Assembly (NCBI GenBank): GCA_902608115.1
Contig: CACLMT010000002.1
Coordinates: 62,001 to 126,000 of the forward strand
DNA from: an uncultured SAR86 cluster bacterium
Lineage (GTDB): Bacteria > Pseudomonadota > Gammaproteobacteria > Magnimaribacterales > D2472
Direction: 5' to 3'
DNA length: 64,000 nt
Position 1 is the first letter of the stretch, and each line of letters starts with the position of its first letter. Positions 1 through 9,406 of this stretch are shown piece after piece. The notes beneath the pieces are model-generated. The model made no database searches. It was not told the origin of the DNA and saw only the letters and a program-made list of their open reading frames with translations. Made by a program: the position numbers and the translations under genes.

Positions 1-791
1 GCGTTAGCAATTGCTGACAATAAATCATTTGCTGGATTTTTTCTTTTAGAATTTAGAATATCTCTACCATATTCAAACATCTCATCAACCATGTTATTAA
101 ACATGTTAATCATGTCAGTGTTAGGGGTTTTATTGGCTCGTAATTTTAGTTGTTCAATTTGCATGTATTGGGCTAACTCTAAAAACTCCATCCATGTTAC
201 TAGCTTTGGTCGATCTTCATCGGGGATGCCGAGTATTTCAGACAATGTAAAGATAGGTAGTTGTTGTGAAAACTCATGAACAAAATTAAATTCTTTTTTA
301 GTTTCCATAGCATCAAGGAGAATAGTAACTTTTGTTTGAACTTTAGTTCTTAAATCAGCGATATAATCTGGCTTAAAAAAAGGCATATGCTCTCGTCTTA
401 GATTTATATGTAAATCACCATCAAGGTTGAGCATGTGGTCAATTGATGATGGCCATAACTTTGGGTGGCGTCTTTCTTCACTTCCAAGAGTCATTAGAGT
501 TGCAGTACCAATTTGTGAAGAGAAAGTTTTAGGATCTGATGACACTTTTATAATATCTTTATAGCGTGTTAAAGACCAAAAACCTGGTTCCACATCAGCT
601 AAAAAAGCTGGGTGAAAATATATAGGCGCTAATTTACGCATTTTTTCAAAGTGTTCGTAAGGCGGACCTTTTGTAAAAATATTTAAATCTGAAAAATTTA
701 TTTCAGCTTTATAGTTATAAATAAGAGGGTACTTGTTTGGATTGAATTGAGTTTTGATAACCTCTTTGCTAATCGAAATTGGTTGATTCAT
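1..791 (-). CDS. Cytochrome P450, N-terminal part (cut by window start)
   Basis: This reading frame is not in the ORF track. On the minus strand it opens with ATG at 791 and stays open for 263 codons to the window edge. The translation is the N-terminal half of a soluble bacterial P450: a 'KGPPYEHFEKMRKLAPIYFH' start, then 'YKDIIKVSSDPKTFSSQIGT', 'MLNLDGDLHINLRR' (the C-helix region, 'D.P.H...R' in most family members) and 'FTLSEILGIPDED'. The haem-cysteine loop lies outside the window. Its ATG overlaps the stop codon of the upstream M16 peptidase by one base, so the two are probably co-transcribed. Substrate unknown; the CYP125/CYP142-like (sterol side chain) group is one possibility, which I cannot confirm. 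Confidence 0.9.
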   Translation of the reverse strand, partial: MNQPISISKEVIKTQFNPNKYPLIYNYKAEINFSDLNIFTKGPPYEHFEKMRKLAPIYFHPAFLADVEPGFWSLTRYKDIIKVSSDPKTFSSQIGTATLMTLGSEERRHPKLWPSSIDHMLNLDGDLHINLRREHMPFFKPDYIADLRTKVQTKVTILLDAMETKKEFNFVHEFSQQLPIFTLSEILGIPDEDRPKLVTWMEFLELAQYMQIEQLKLRANKTPNTDMINMFNNMVDEMFEYGRDILNSKRKNPANDLLSAIAN

Positions 792-3511
792 TATTTAATG
801 ATTACTATTTGTCCAAGATTTAGATTTCTAATTGGTTCTTCAATTTTTTCTAGGTCCCCAACAATCAACCAAGTCCATTGATTTGGTTTAATGTATTTTT
901 GTGCTTTGGCTTGAACTTGTTCTAATGTAGGCTTGTCTAGCAATTGAGGTAATTGATTTAAATAATTTAAATCTCTGTTGTAAATTACTATATCTGAAAC
1001 GCCACTTTTTAAGGCTCCTAAAGTCTCAAACCGACCAGGAAGTCTTAAGGTTTTTGAAGCTTTTCCTTTAGCTAACTCCTCATCCGTTACCATGTTTGTT
1101 GAAAGATATGCGTCATACTCTTTTATAATTTCAGATATTGATTCTGAAGTTTTATCTGTTTGAACAGGAGCTGTTACTAGCATAGCTCTTTGACCTTTAG
1201 CATCACTTAATCGAGTTCTTACGCCATACGACCAACTTTTATCTTCTCTAAGGTTCATATTCAGTCTAGCTGTAAAACTGCCTCCAATTGCATAATTCAT
1301 ATAATCCAGTTCAATTTCTTCATTTGTGGCTGTGGGAGGTAAAAGTTGGCCAGCCACAATATACGATTGTTGAGCATTTGGTTTGTCTATCAGATATACG
1401 ACCCTAGTTATTGGAAGAGGGACCTTTGATAAAGTTTTTAGAGGATTGCTTGAAATATCTGTCCAATCCCCAAATTTTTCTTCTAGCATTTCTACAATCT
1501 TATCTAGAGCAATATCACCAGCTACTACAAAAGTAAGGTTATTTGGATTGATAGCTCTTTTATGAATATCAACAATGTTATCTCGAACAATTGCTTCAAT
1601 TGTTGATGAGACACCACTTCCAGTTAAAGGTTTTCCATAAGGGTGATCCTCTCCATAAAGCAATTTACCTATATTTCTATAAGCTATTGAAACGGGTCTA
1701 TTTTCCTCTTGGATAATAGATGCAAGCGTTTGTTTCTTAATCCTATTTATTTCATCAACAGGGAAGGTTGGGTGGATTAAAGCTTCTTTAGCAAGATCTA
1801 AAGTTTTTGAAAGATTAGAGTTTAATGATGACAAGGAAACAAATGAAGTATCTAAGCCTGAACCAAAACTCAAATTTGAACCTAGCGAATCCAAGGCTTC
1901 ATCAAACTTGAGAGAAGAGTATTTTTTAGTACCTTCATTTAACATATCCATCATAAAGTTTGTATAACCAAGCTCTTTAGGATTTTCTTGTGCATATCCA
2001 AAGTTAAATTGAAAATTCATTTCTACTAACGGGACCCCAGAGCGTTGAGCTAAAACAACCTTTGCTCCATTGGAAAGCGTCGCTGTTTGGAGATCTGGAA
2101 ATTTAAATGAAACTTTATCTGATGGGTAGGGTATTCCTTTTGAGCGGTCTATATCTGTTGGATTAATATTATATTTATCAGAAGGTAATATTGTTAAGAC
2201 ATAAGGAGTATCATCAATCCACTTTGCAAATGTTGCCTTTATTTTAGATGTTGTTGCCTTATCAATAAAAGCAGCATTTTCTCTATAACAACCTGGATTC
2301 CCTGTAAATGTCTGACATGTGGCGAGTAGGTCTGATTTACCTCCAAAACCTCCAATACGCTGAATTCCTCTTATAAATCCTGCTAGAGCTTTAGTTTTTT
2401 CAGTTTTTAGTAATTTAGTATCAGGACCTTTTTTAATAAATGAGTTCATCACATCATCTAATGCATTCTCAACCATTAGAGGATCTTCACCAGACACTAC
2501 ATCTACAATAATAATAAAAAGTCCTGCAATTTCACGATCATAATAAAATGCAGTTACATTTGTGGCTATTTGGTTTTTATAAACTAGTTCTTTATATAAA
2601 GGTGAATTTTTCCCACCAGTTAAAACGCTTGAAGCTAGATCAAAGTGAGCAGCTGCTTCTGTATCTCTTTCAGGCACATTCCATATCTTATAAATTCTAG
2701 CTTGGGGGACATTATCAAACATTATTTCGCGCTTTTCTTCGGATCTTTTAGCTATCCATTTTTCTGGTTTTGTTAGAGGAGGACCCGCAGGGATATCACC
2801 AAAAAATTTGGTTACCTTTTCTTTTGCAGTCTCTAAATCTATATCACCAGCCAATGCTAAAACTGCATTATTTGGACCATAGTAAGTTTTAAACCAATCT
2901 TGCACATCTTCAAGAGAAGCCGCATCTAAATCTTCCATAGAACCAATAGTTGACCATGAATAAGGATGTCCTTTTGGAAAAGCCGATTCACTAATTTTAG
3001 AAAAAGCTCTTCCGTAAGGTTGATTTTCTCCTTGTCGCTTCTCATTCTGTACTACGCCTCTTTGTTCATCTAGTTTTTCTTGATCAACAACGCCAAGTAA
3101 ATGACCCATTCGATCAGATTCCATCCATAAAGCTAGGTCAAGAGCATTAGTGGGAACATTTTGAAAATAATTAGTTCTATCAGAATTTGTAGTTCCATTC
3201 TGATCAGTTGAACCTATTTTTTCAAAAGGTTCAAAATATTCACTATTGTAATTTTCAGTTCCATTAAACATTAAATGTTCAAATAAATGAGCAAAACCAG
3301 TTTTACCAAATTTTTCATTTTTTGATCCAACGTGATACCAAACGTTAATAGCGACCATAGGTACTTTATGATCTTCATGAACAACAACCGTTAGGCCATT
3401 ATTAAGGGTAAAACTCTCATATTTAATTTCAGGCAAATCATCCAATAATGAAGCTTGAGTTAAAACGGTTAAAGTAATATTTAATGTTAATAATTGAAAA
3501 AATTTTTTCAT
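791..3511 (-). CDS. M16 family zinc metallopeptidase, secreted, two-domain
   Basis: A 906-residue protein with an N-terminal signal peptide (MKKFF then a hydrophobic run ending near TQAS). The inverted zinc motif HxxEH is present as 'HLFEH' at about residues 75-79, with a downstream glutamate in the 'EQRGVVQNEKR' segment. A second, non-catalytic M16-like half begins near residue 480, so it has the usual two-domain clamshell of bacterial pitrilysin-like or processing-peptidase-like periplasmic proteases. It probably degrades peptides in the periplasm. It is transcribed away from the M28 peptidase gene, with a 69-base shared spacer, and leads into the P450 gene. Confidence 0.92.
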   Translation of the reverse strand: MKKFFQLLTLNITLTVLTQASLLDDLPEIKYESFTLNNGLTVVVHEDHKVPMVAINVWYHVGSKNEKFGKTGFAHLFEHLMFNGTENYNSEYFEPFEKIGSTDQNGTTNSDRTNYFQNVPTNALDLALWMESDRMGHLLGVVDQEKLDEQRGVVQNEKRQGENQPYGRAFSKISESAFPKGHPYSWSTIGSMEDLDAASLEDVQDWFKTYYGPNNAVLALAGDIDLETAKEKVTKFFGDIPAGPPLTKPEKWIAKRSEEKREIMFDNVPQARIYKIWNVPERDTEAAAHFDLASSVLTGGKNSPLYKELVYKNQIATNVTAFYYDREIAGLFIIIVDVVSGEDPLMVENALDDVMNSFIKKGPDTKLLKTEKTKALAGFIRGIQRIGGFGGKSDLLATCQTFTGNPGCYRENAAFIDKATTSKIKATFAKWIDDTPYVLTILPSDKYNINPTDIDRSKGIPYPSDKVSFKFPDLQTATLSNGAKVVLAQRSGVPLVEMNFQFNFGYAQENPKELGYTNFMMDMLNEGTKKYSSLKFDEALDSLGSNLSFGSGLDTSFVSLSSLNSNLSKTLDLAKEALIHPTFPVDEINRIKKQTLASIIQEENRPVSIAYRNIGKLLYGEDHPYGKPLTGSGVSSTIEAIVRDNIVDIHKRAINPNNLTFVVAGDIALDKIVEMLEEKFGDWTDISSNPLKTLSKVPLPITRVVYLIDKPNAQQSYIVAGQLLPPTATNEEIELDYMNYAIGGSFTARLNMNLREDKSWSYGVRTRLSDAKGQRAMLVTAPVQTDKTSESISEIIKEYDAYLSTNMVTDEELAKGKASKTLRLPGRFETLGALKSGVSDIVIYNRDLNYLNQLPQLLDKPTLEQVQAKAQKYIKPNQWTWLIVGDLEKIEEPIRNLNLGQIVIIK

Positions 3512-3580
3512 GAATTTCTGCCCCTATGATTGTTGAATATATTTTATACTTTAGTTAGTAGAATATGTATATAGATATAA

Positions 3581-5242
3581 ATGAAATTAAATAGTTCAAA
3601 AAAATTTAATCAATTAACTTTAATATCTCTATCTTTGATCGTAGCTTTATTTATTACTAGTTGCTCAGATACTTTAAGTGATACAACTGATGGGAGATTA
3701 AGATATTGGATTTCAACTCTATCTTCGGATGAGTTTGAAGGTCGTGCGCCAGGAACACCTGGAGGACAATTAACAAAGAATTTTATTTCTCAATCTTTCC
3801 AAGATTTTGATCTTCAACCTATAACTAATGATTATTTTCTTGATGTTCCTACATCGGAAATTACTTTAAAAGATTCATCTTATTTAACTCTCTCATTTAG
3901 AGGTGATGATAGGAAAATGATAACCGGTGAGGAAGTTGTTTTTTGGACAAAACATGCAAGGGATTATAGAAAAATAAGAGATAGCGAAGTTGTATTTGTT
4001 GGGTATGGAATTGTTGCGCCCGAGTACGATTGGAATGATTACGAAGGAATAGATGTTACAGGAAAAACCGTTCTGATATTGGTAAATGATCCTGGTTTTG
4101 CTACTGGAAAATTAAGACTCTTCAACGGTAGATCAATGACTTATTATGGAAGATGGACTTATAAATTTGAAGAAGCTGCAAGACAAGGTGCTGCTGCAGC
4201 TATCATTGTTCATGAAGAAGAACCGGCAGCATATCCATGGAGTGTTGTTGAAAATAGTTGGCAAGGCCCTCAATTAGACTTACAAAGAGATGATTTAGGA
4301 GCTGAGCGAGTTATCTTAGAGAGCTGGATTAGAGACCATGTTTTGGACGATGTTTTAAAATTTACAGGATTTAACTATTTAGCTTTAAAAGAAATTGCTT
4401 TAGAAAAAACATTTTCACCTTTTCCTTTTAGGGGTTTGACTCTTAGTTCAGAAATATTTAATAAAGTTAGGTATTTACAATCACATAATATAGGCGCAAT
4501 TAAACATGGAAGAACTAAACCAAATGAATATATTTTATTTATGGCTCATTGGGATCATCTAGGAAAGGTTAAAGCTATTAAACCTGGTGATGATATTATT
4601 TTTAATGGTGCTGTGGATAATGCTACTGGGGTAGCATCTATACTGGAACTTGCAAAACGCTATTCAGAAATTGATACTGAACGATCTGTTATATTTTTAG
4701 CTGTAACATTGGAAGAATCTGGATTGCTTGGTTCAGAGTATTTTGCAAAATATCCACCAATAGATTTATCCCATGTTGTATCTGGGTTTAATTTTGATGC
4801 GATTCTTCCGACAGGCTTAACTAATGATATGGTTGTAGTTGGTTATGGAGCATCTGAACTCGAAGATCTATTAGAAGAAGAGCTTTCTAAAGAAGGTAGA
4901 TATGTAAATCCAGATCCAAATCCTGAAAAAGGGTATTTTTATCGATCTGATCATATTAGTTTTGCTAAACGAGGTGTTCCTATGTTGTATGCCGATGGGG
5001 GATTTGATCTTGTTAATGGTGGTAAGGCTGCTGGTTTTGTAATAGAAGATGGATACAGAGTTGATGCCTACCATGGCGTTGCTGATGAATATTCTGAGTC
5101 TTGGGACTTAACAGGCCTTAATCAATCAATTGATGTTATATATGCAATTAGCTTAGAACTTGCAAATAATTCACAATGGCCAAATTGGTATGACGGAAAT
5201 GAATTTAAAGCAATTAGAGATCAATCTAGACAATTTGAATGA
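3581..5242 (+). CDS. M28 family metallopeptidase lipoprotein with PA domain
   Basis: A 553-residue exported lipoprotein: the signal sequence ends in the lipobox 'ITSC' near residue 28. A PA-type insert ('VFVGYGIVAPEYDWNDYEG') comes first. The M28 zinc aminopeptidase core follows, with 'AHWDHLG' (His/Asp), 'GAVDNATGVAS' (bridging Asp), 'LEESGLLGSE' (catalytic Glu pair) and 'SDHISFAKRGVP' (last His). All five metal/catalytic positions look intact. It opens an operon that continues through a BVMO, an APH-family protein and an LLM oxidoreductase; its stop overlaps the next ATG by four bases. Together with the divergent M16 gene it forms a peptide-scavenging pair. Confidence 0.92.
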   Translation: MKLNSSKKFNQLTLISLSLIVALFITSCSDTLSDTTDGRLRYWISTLSSDEFEGRAPGTPGGQLTKNFISQSFQDFDLQPITNDYFLDVPTSEITLKDSSYLTLSFRGDDRKMITGEEVVFWTKHARDYRKIRDSEVVFVGYGIVAPEYDWNDYEGIDVTGKTVLILVNDPGFATGKLRLFNGRSMTYYGRWTYKFEEAARQGAAAAIIVHEEEPAAYPWSVVENSWQGPQLDLQRDDLGAERVILESWIRDHVLDDVLKFTGFNYLALKEIALEKTFSPFPFRGLTLSSEIFNKVRYLQSHNIGAIKHGRTKPNEYILFMAHWDHLGKVKAIKPGDDIIFNGAVDNATGVASILELAKRYSEIDTERSVIFLAVTLEESGLLGSEYFAKYPPIDLSHVVSGFNFDAILPTGLTNDMVVVGYGASELEDLLEEELSKEGRYVNPDPNPEKGYFYRSDHISFAKRGVPMLYADGGFDLVNGGKAAGFVIEDGYRVDAYHGVADEYSESWDLTGLNQSIDVIYAISLELANNSQWPNWYDGNEFKAIRDQSRQFE

Positions 5243-6699
5243 ATCAAGTGATGCATAAGGACGTTATTGTTGTGGGTGCCGGTATATCAGGAATTGCTGC
5301 TGGACATAATTTACAAAAAAGCTGTCCATCTAAATCATTTGCTATTCTTGAAGGAAGAAATTCAATTGGCGGGACGTGGGACTTGTTCAAGTATCCAGGT
5401 ATAAGATCCGATTCCGATATGCATACGCTAGGATTTCGTTTTAAACCATGGATTCATAGAAAATCTATTGCAGACGCACCATCCATTATGGATTATTTAA
5501 ATGAAACCGTAGATGAATCTTCATTAAGAGATAAGATTATGTATAAGCATAAAGTTATTTCAGCGAATTGGATTTCTAAAAAATCAATTTGGGAGCTTGA
5601 AGTTTTAGATAATCTTCAGAATAAAAGAATAACGTGTAATTTTCTATTTTTATGTGGCGGTTATTATAGTTATGACAATGCATATCAGCCTCAATTTCAT
5701 GGCCAAAAAAATTTTCAAGGACCTATTATTCATCCACAATTTTGGGATGAAACATTAGATTATTCTAATAAACAAGTGGTGGTTATAGGCAGTGGAGCAA
5801 CTGCTGTAACTATTGTGCCAGCGTTAACCGATAAAGCTAAACATGTTGTTATGCTTCAACGCTCTCCTAGCTATCTTGTCTCTGCCCCAGCTGAAGATGC
5901 TTGGAGTAAGAGGCTGAATAAAATTCTTCCTATTAAATTAAGTTATTTTTTGGTTCGATGGAAAAATATTTTAGCAGTCAGTTTATTATTTTATTTATCC
6001 AGAAGATTTCCAAATAGAATAAAAGAAAAAATTATAAATTCAGTTCGAGAGGAACTGGGGGATGATTTTGATATAGAGAAGCATTTTACTCCTAAATATA
6101 ATCCATGGGATCAACGAATGTGTCTTGTTCCTGACAGCGATTTTTTTAACTCAATTAATAAAGGCACTGCCTCTGTTGTTACTGATGTAATAGACAAATT
6201 TACAGAAGATGGCATTTTATTAAAATCAGGAAAGACATTAAAAGCAGATATCATTGTTACTGCAACAGGGTTTGAGCTAATTGCTCTAAATGGTATAGCA
6301 GTATCACTGGATGGTATTAAAGTAGAAGCAAATAACAAGCTTTCATATAAGGGGATGATGTTAAGTGGTGTTCCTAATCTTGCATTTTCATTTGGATATG
6401 TAAATGCATCATGGACTCTTAGAGCTGATTTAACTTGTGAATATGTTTGCCGATTGTTAAATCAAATGGAAAAAGAGGGCGCTACTGCATGTTGTCCCGA
6501 AGAAGACCCCAAGGCTGAAGCTGACGATGAGTACATTGATTTTACTTCAGGATATGTCCAAAGAGGTCGTAACAGATTACCTAAACAAGGAATGAAGGCT
6601 CCATGGAGAAATTATCAAAATTATTTAATTGATATATTTTTAGTTAGAATGTTTTCTATCAAAGATTCTACCTTACGTTTTTATAATGCAAATGAATAA
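5239..6699 (+). CDS. Flavin-containing monooxygenase, Baeyer-Villiger type
   Basis: A 486-residue two-dinucleotide-fold flavoprotein. An FAD-binding 'GAGISG' occurs at residues 13-18 and an NADPH-binding 'GSGATA' near residue 185. Between them is the Baeyer-Villiger fingerprint FxGxxxHxxxW, seen as 'FQGPIIHPQFW' at about 159-169. Family members insert oxygen next to a carbonyl of ketones, including steroid and terpenoid ketones; the real substrate is unknown. The start overlaps the M28 stop (ATGA); a second ATG four codons on (5251) is also possible. Translational coupling with the neighbours suggests one transcript. Confidence 0.9.
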   Translation: MNQVMHKDVIVVGAGISGIAAGHNLQKSCPSKSFAILEGRNSIGGTWDLFKYPGIRSDSDMHTLGFRFKPWIHRKSIADAPSIMDYLNETVDESSLRDKIMYKHKVISANWISKKSIWELEVLDNLQNKRITCNFLFLCGGYYSYDNAYQPQFHGQKNFQGPIIHPQFWDETLDYSNKQVVVIGSGATAVTIVPALTDKAKHVVMLQRSPSYLVSAPAEDAWSKRLNKILPIKLSYFLVRWKNILAVSLLFYLSRRFPNRIKEKIINSVREELGDDFDIEKHFTPKYNPWDQRMCLVPDSDFFNSINKGTASVVTDVIDKFTEDGILLKSGKTLKADIIVTATGFELIALNGIAVSLDGIKVEANNKLSYKGMMLSGVPNLAFSFGYVNASWTLRADLTCEYVCRLLNQMEKEGATACCPEEDPKAEADDEYIDFTSGYVQRGRNRLPKQGMKAPWRNYQNYLIDIFLVRMFSIKDSTLRFYNANE

Positions 6700-8155
6700 T
6701 GATGCATTACCTTATTTGCGCAGTCTTCACAGTCTTTTATCGTCTATTTCAAGCTCACAGAATGATACTGAAGACGTATCTATGCGGATTGATCTATCAA
6801 AACGCTTAGTTGATCTTCTGATTGTTCAATTAGAGGCATCCCACTCTTTCAAAGATGATTGTATTGATAGGCTTTCTGAAATAGTTATTAGATTAGAAAA
6901 GCTATTACCACAATCAGATAAGAATAAATTACTTTTAATGGACTTACAAAAGATTTGTGATGCGAAGACTGTAAAGGCTTATGATCAATTTTTGGAAATT
7001 TCTAGTAAAATCCAGCGAGAACTTATACAGCTGAATACTACGAAAGCTCTAGAGTTATCCAAGTTACTTTTTGGTATCGAAAAAGACTACTGCCAACAAA
7101 TTTCTGATGCAATTTTTGCCCAAAATAATTTAAACAGTAACAGCAAAGAGTCAACTTCAGCACGAAATGCACGTAGTTTTAGTACTCATGACATGACTGC
7201 TTTTATTCGTGATCAATTTCCTGAAGAGACAGAAACCATTATCGCAAATGTCTCATTTGTTGCAGGCGGATATTCTAAATTCACAGCAGACATAAGTTTA
7301 GCGAAAACCACATCACTTCCAAAAAATATAATCTTACGTGGAGATTCAGATGATGCATTTGGAGGTATGTCAGTAGTTGATGAGTATCAATTAATAGAAA
7401 CCGTTTATGAGAATGGAGTTTGTGCACCCAAGCCATTGGCTATAGCAAAAAATGATGATGTATTTGGCTCTCCTTTTATGTTGATGGAGAAAATGTCTGG
7501 AACTTGTATAGGGCATATGTATGACATTCCACCTATTCGTTCTGATTCTTTGGTTCAAGATATTGCTAAGAAACTCTCTTCAATACATAGCATTCCTTTA
7601 AAAATGTTAAATAAAACAACCAATGGTGTAGATTGTCTTTCTAGCGATAAAGCTCTCAGCTGGATATCTTCATCAGAGACTTCATGGCTACCATTGAATC
7701 TTCCTTCACCAGCATTTTCTGCAGCTTTTGAATGGCTTCGGCATAATGTAAAACTATATGATAATGGGCCTCGATCTTTAGTTCATGGGGATTATGGTTT
7801 GAATAATTTATTGATTGAAGATGAGTGCGTAACTGGGATTCTTGACTGGGAACATTCGCATGTCGGTAATCCGTCATACGATCTTGGCTATTTTCATCCA
7901 ATGGCAGAGACATTAGCTTCATGGTCCTTATTTCTTGATGCTTATGCCAATACAGGCGCACCTATGCCGAATGAAGATCAAATTAATTATAGTGTTTTGC
8001 TTGGAGCCACTAGGGTGGGTGTAATGGTTTGCCAAGTAAGAAGTGCATTTCTTAATAATCAAGAAACTGGAATTGCTTCCTCTATAGGAATTGCAGGTGA
8101 TTATTATGATGTGGCCGTAATACGTATTTCAAATGCTTTAGAAAAGGTCCTTTGA
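6686..8155 (+). CDS. APH-family phosphotransferase-like protein with long N-terminal helical extension
   Basis: The C-terminal two thirds is an aminoglycoside-phosphotransferase/choline-kinase fold of the type found in ACAD10/11-like proteins: a nucleotide-binding segment near residue 190, the catalytic 'HGDYGLNN' and the metal-binding 'DWEHSHVG'. The first ~170 residues are predicted mostly helical and match no domain I recognise, making the protein (489 aa) about 130 residues longer than its relatives. The gene overlaps the BVMO by 14 bases; a second ATG at 6692 would reduce the overlap to eight. In such loci these kinases probably phosphorylate a hydroxylated or acyl intermediate, but the substrate is not known. 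Confidence 0.82.
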   Translation: MQMNNDALPYLRSLHSLLSSISSSQNDTEDVSMRIDLSKRLVDLLIVQLEASHSFKDDCIDRLSEIVIRLEKLLPQSDKNKLLLMDLQKICDAKTVKAYDQFLEISSKIQRELIQLNTTKALELSKLLFGIEKDYCQQISDAIFAQNNLNSNSKESTSARNARSFSTHDMTAFIRDQFPEETETIIANVSFVAGGYSKFTADISLAKTTSLPKNIILRGDSDDAFGGMSVVDEYQLIETVYENGVCAPKPLAIAKNDDVFGSPFMLMEKMSGTCIGHMYDIPPIRSDSLVQDIAKKLSSIHSIPLKMLNKTTNGVDCLSSDKALSWISSSETSWLPLNLPSPAFSAAFEWLRHNVKLYDNGPRSLVHGDYGLNNLLIEDECVTGILDWEHSHVGNPSYDLGYFHPMAETLASWSLFLDAYANTGAPMPNEDQINYSVLLGATRVGVMVCQVRSAFLNNQETGIASSIGIAGDYYDVAVIRISNALEKVL

Positions 8156-9213
8156 TGAATACTTATAAACGAGACAGAACTAGACTTGGAGCATATTTAT
8201 TACCTGGAAGAATTAAAAATCCAACTGATGTAATAGCTCAAGCAGCAAAAGGTGAAGAATTAGGTCTTGGAACTCTATGGCTTAGCGAAAGATGGGGAAA
8301 TAAAGATATTGGAGCAATATGTGGTGCTGTTAGTCAAGCCGCACCATCTACATATATTGCTGCAGGTACAACCCATTTTCTTACTAGACATCCTGCAGTT
8401 TTAGCATCAATGGCAATGACCTTGCAGTCATTGAGCGGAGGAAAGTTTTTACTTGGTATAGGTCGCGGTGTCCCAGAAATGTTTCGGGCTATAGGATTGC
8501 CCAATATTTCTTTTAAACACTTAATTGATAGTGTGGCTATTCATAAAAAACTTTGTAAAGGAGAGTTAGTAAACTATAAAGGTGTATTGGGTGAATATAA
8601 TGGTATGCAGTTAATTGATTTGCCAGATGTAAAACAACCTCCCATTATTTTAGGGGCAATTGGGCCAAAAGCATTGCAGGTAGCCGGGACTCACTTTGAT
8701 GGCGTAATACTTCATCCATTCTTAACTCCTGATGGGGTTAATCGATGTAGTAAGATTGTTAAGAATGCAGCCACCGCAGCAGGACGAGATCCTGATAATA
8801 TCAAAATTTATGCAACAGTTGTTCTTGCAGCGGACCTAACTCCTGACAAGGAAGAAGAAGTGGTTGGCGGGAGGGCAGTTAGTTATTTTCAAAATCAAAG
8901 TTATGCAGACATATTAGTGGGCTTTAATGGATGGGATAAAAATATTTTAAGGAAATTATGGGAGCATCCCCTTCTTAAAAATCTTAAAAGCAATGCAGAC
9001 CAAACTTTTACTAACGAAGAGCTAGCTGAAGTAAGCCGTGTTTTACCAAAAGAGTGGTTATTATCTGGAGGTGCTGTAGGTAGCAAGGAGCACTGTGCAT
9101 CTCGTCTCGATGATTATCTAGCTGTAGCTGACAATATCATTATTCATGGATCTACTCCAGATAAGCTTACTCCAACAATAAAAGTATTTACGAATAAAAC
9201 TTTATTAGATTAA
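8155..9213 (+). CDS. LLM-class flavin/F420-dependent oxidoreductase
   Basis: A luciferase-like monooxygenase-fold (TIM barrel) protein of 352 residues: 'GAYLLPGRI', 'LGTLWLSERWG', 'TTHFLTRHPAVLAS', 'LSGGKFLLGIGRG' and 'PPIILGAIGPKALQVAG' are typical. It resembles the mycobacterial MSMEG_2249-type subfamily predicted to use F420, which fits the F420 biosynthesis operon 19 kb downstream. F420 use is inference; FMN is the alternative. The track starts at TTG 8152; I prefer ATG 8155, which overlaps the previous TGA by one base (TGATG) and has AAGG upstream. It is the last gene of its operon. Confidence 0.85.
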   Translation: MNTYKRDRTRLGAYLLPGRIKNPTDVIAQAAKGEELGLGTLWLSERWGNKDIGAICGAVSQAAPSTYIAAGTTHFLTRHPAVLASMAMTLQSLSGGKFLLGIGRGVPEMFRAIGLPNISFKHLIDSVAIHKKLCKGELVNYKGVLGEYNGMQLIDLPDVKQPPIILGAIGPKALQVAGTHFDGVILHPFLTPDGVNRCSKIVKNAATAAGRDPDNIKIYATVVLAADLTPDKEEEVVGGRAVSYFQNQSYADILVGFNGWDKNILRKLWEHPLLKNLKSNADQTFTNEELAEVSRVLPKEWLLSGGAVGSKEHCASRLDDYLAVADNIIIHGSTPDKLTPTIKVFTNKTLLD

Positions 9214-9219
9214 GTAAGT

Positions 9220-9296
9220 TGGCGCACCCGGAGAGATTCGAACTCCCGACCCCTTGGTTCGTAGCCAAGTACTCTATCCAGCTGAGCTACGGGCGC
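9220..9296 (-). tRNA. tRNA-Arg (anticodon ACG)
   Basis: The reverse complement folds as a standard 77-nt cloverleaf. The acceptor stem GCGCCCG pairs with CGGGTGC and the 3' CCA is encoded. The anticodon stem CTTGG/CCAAG carries loop CTACGAA, giving anticodon ACG (A34 normally deaminated to inosine, reading CGU/CGC/CGA). The T-arm GGGAG-TTCGAAT-CTCTCC is intact. A perfect TATAAT lies 11 bases upstream of the mature 5' end (9308-9313, minus strand); no good -35 is visible. It is convergent with the LLM gene, six bases away. Confidence 0.97.
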
Positions 9297-9298
9297 AT

Positions 9299-9320
9299 AT
9301 AAACATGATTATATGTTTAT
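9299..9320 (+). terminator. Possible hairpin terminator, AT-only stem
   Basis: An 8-bp perfect inverted repeat, ATAAACAT / ATGTTTAT with a 6-base loop, is followed on the plus strand by TTAATTTTTT. It could end read-through from the M28-LLM operon beyond the antisense tRNA. The stem has only two G/C pairs and overlaps the tRNA promoter region, so this is tentative. Confidence 0.35.
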
Positions 9321-9406
9321 TTAATTTTTTCTGCTTATCTAATTTGTGTATTAATTATAAAAAATAGTACTATCTATAGTTAATTATAAAAATAAACTAA
9401 TGAGCA

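Noticed and set aside
91-279. Plus-strand 62-aa ORF in the track
   Set aside because: It lies antisense inside the P450 reading frame, which has a clear family match; it is a shadow.
7656-7961. 101-aa minus-strand ORF
   Set aside because: It is antisense to the catalytic core of the APH-family gene; no family features.
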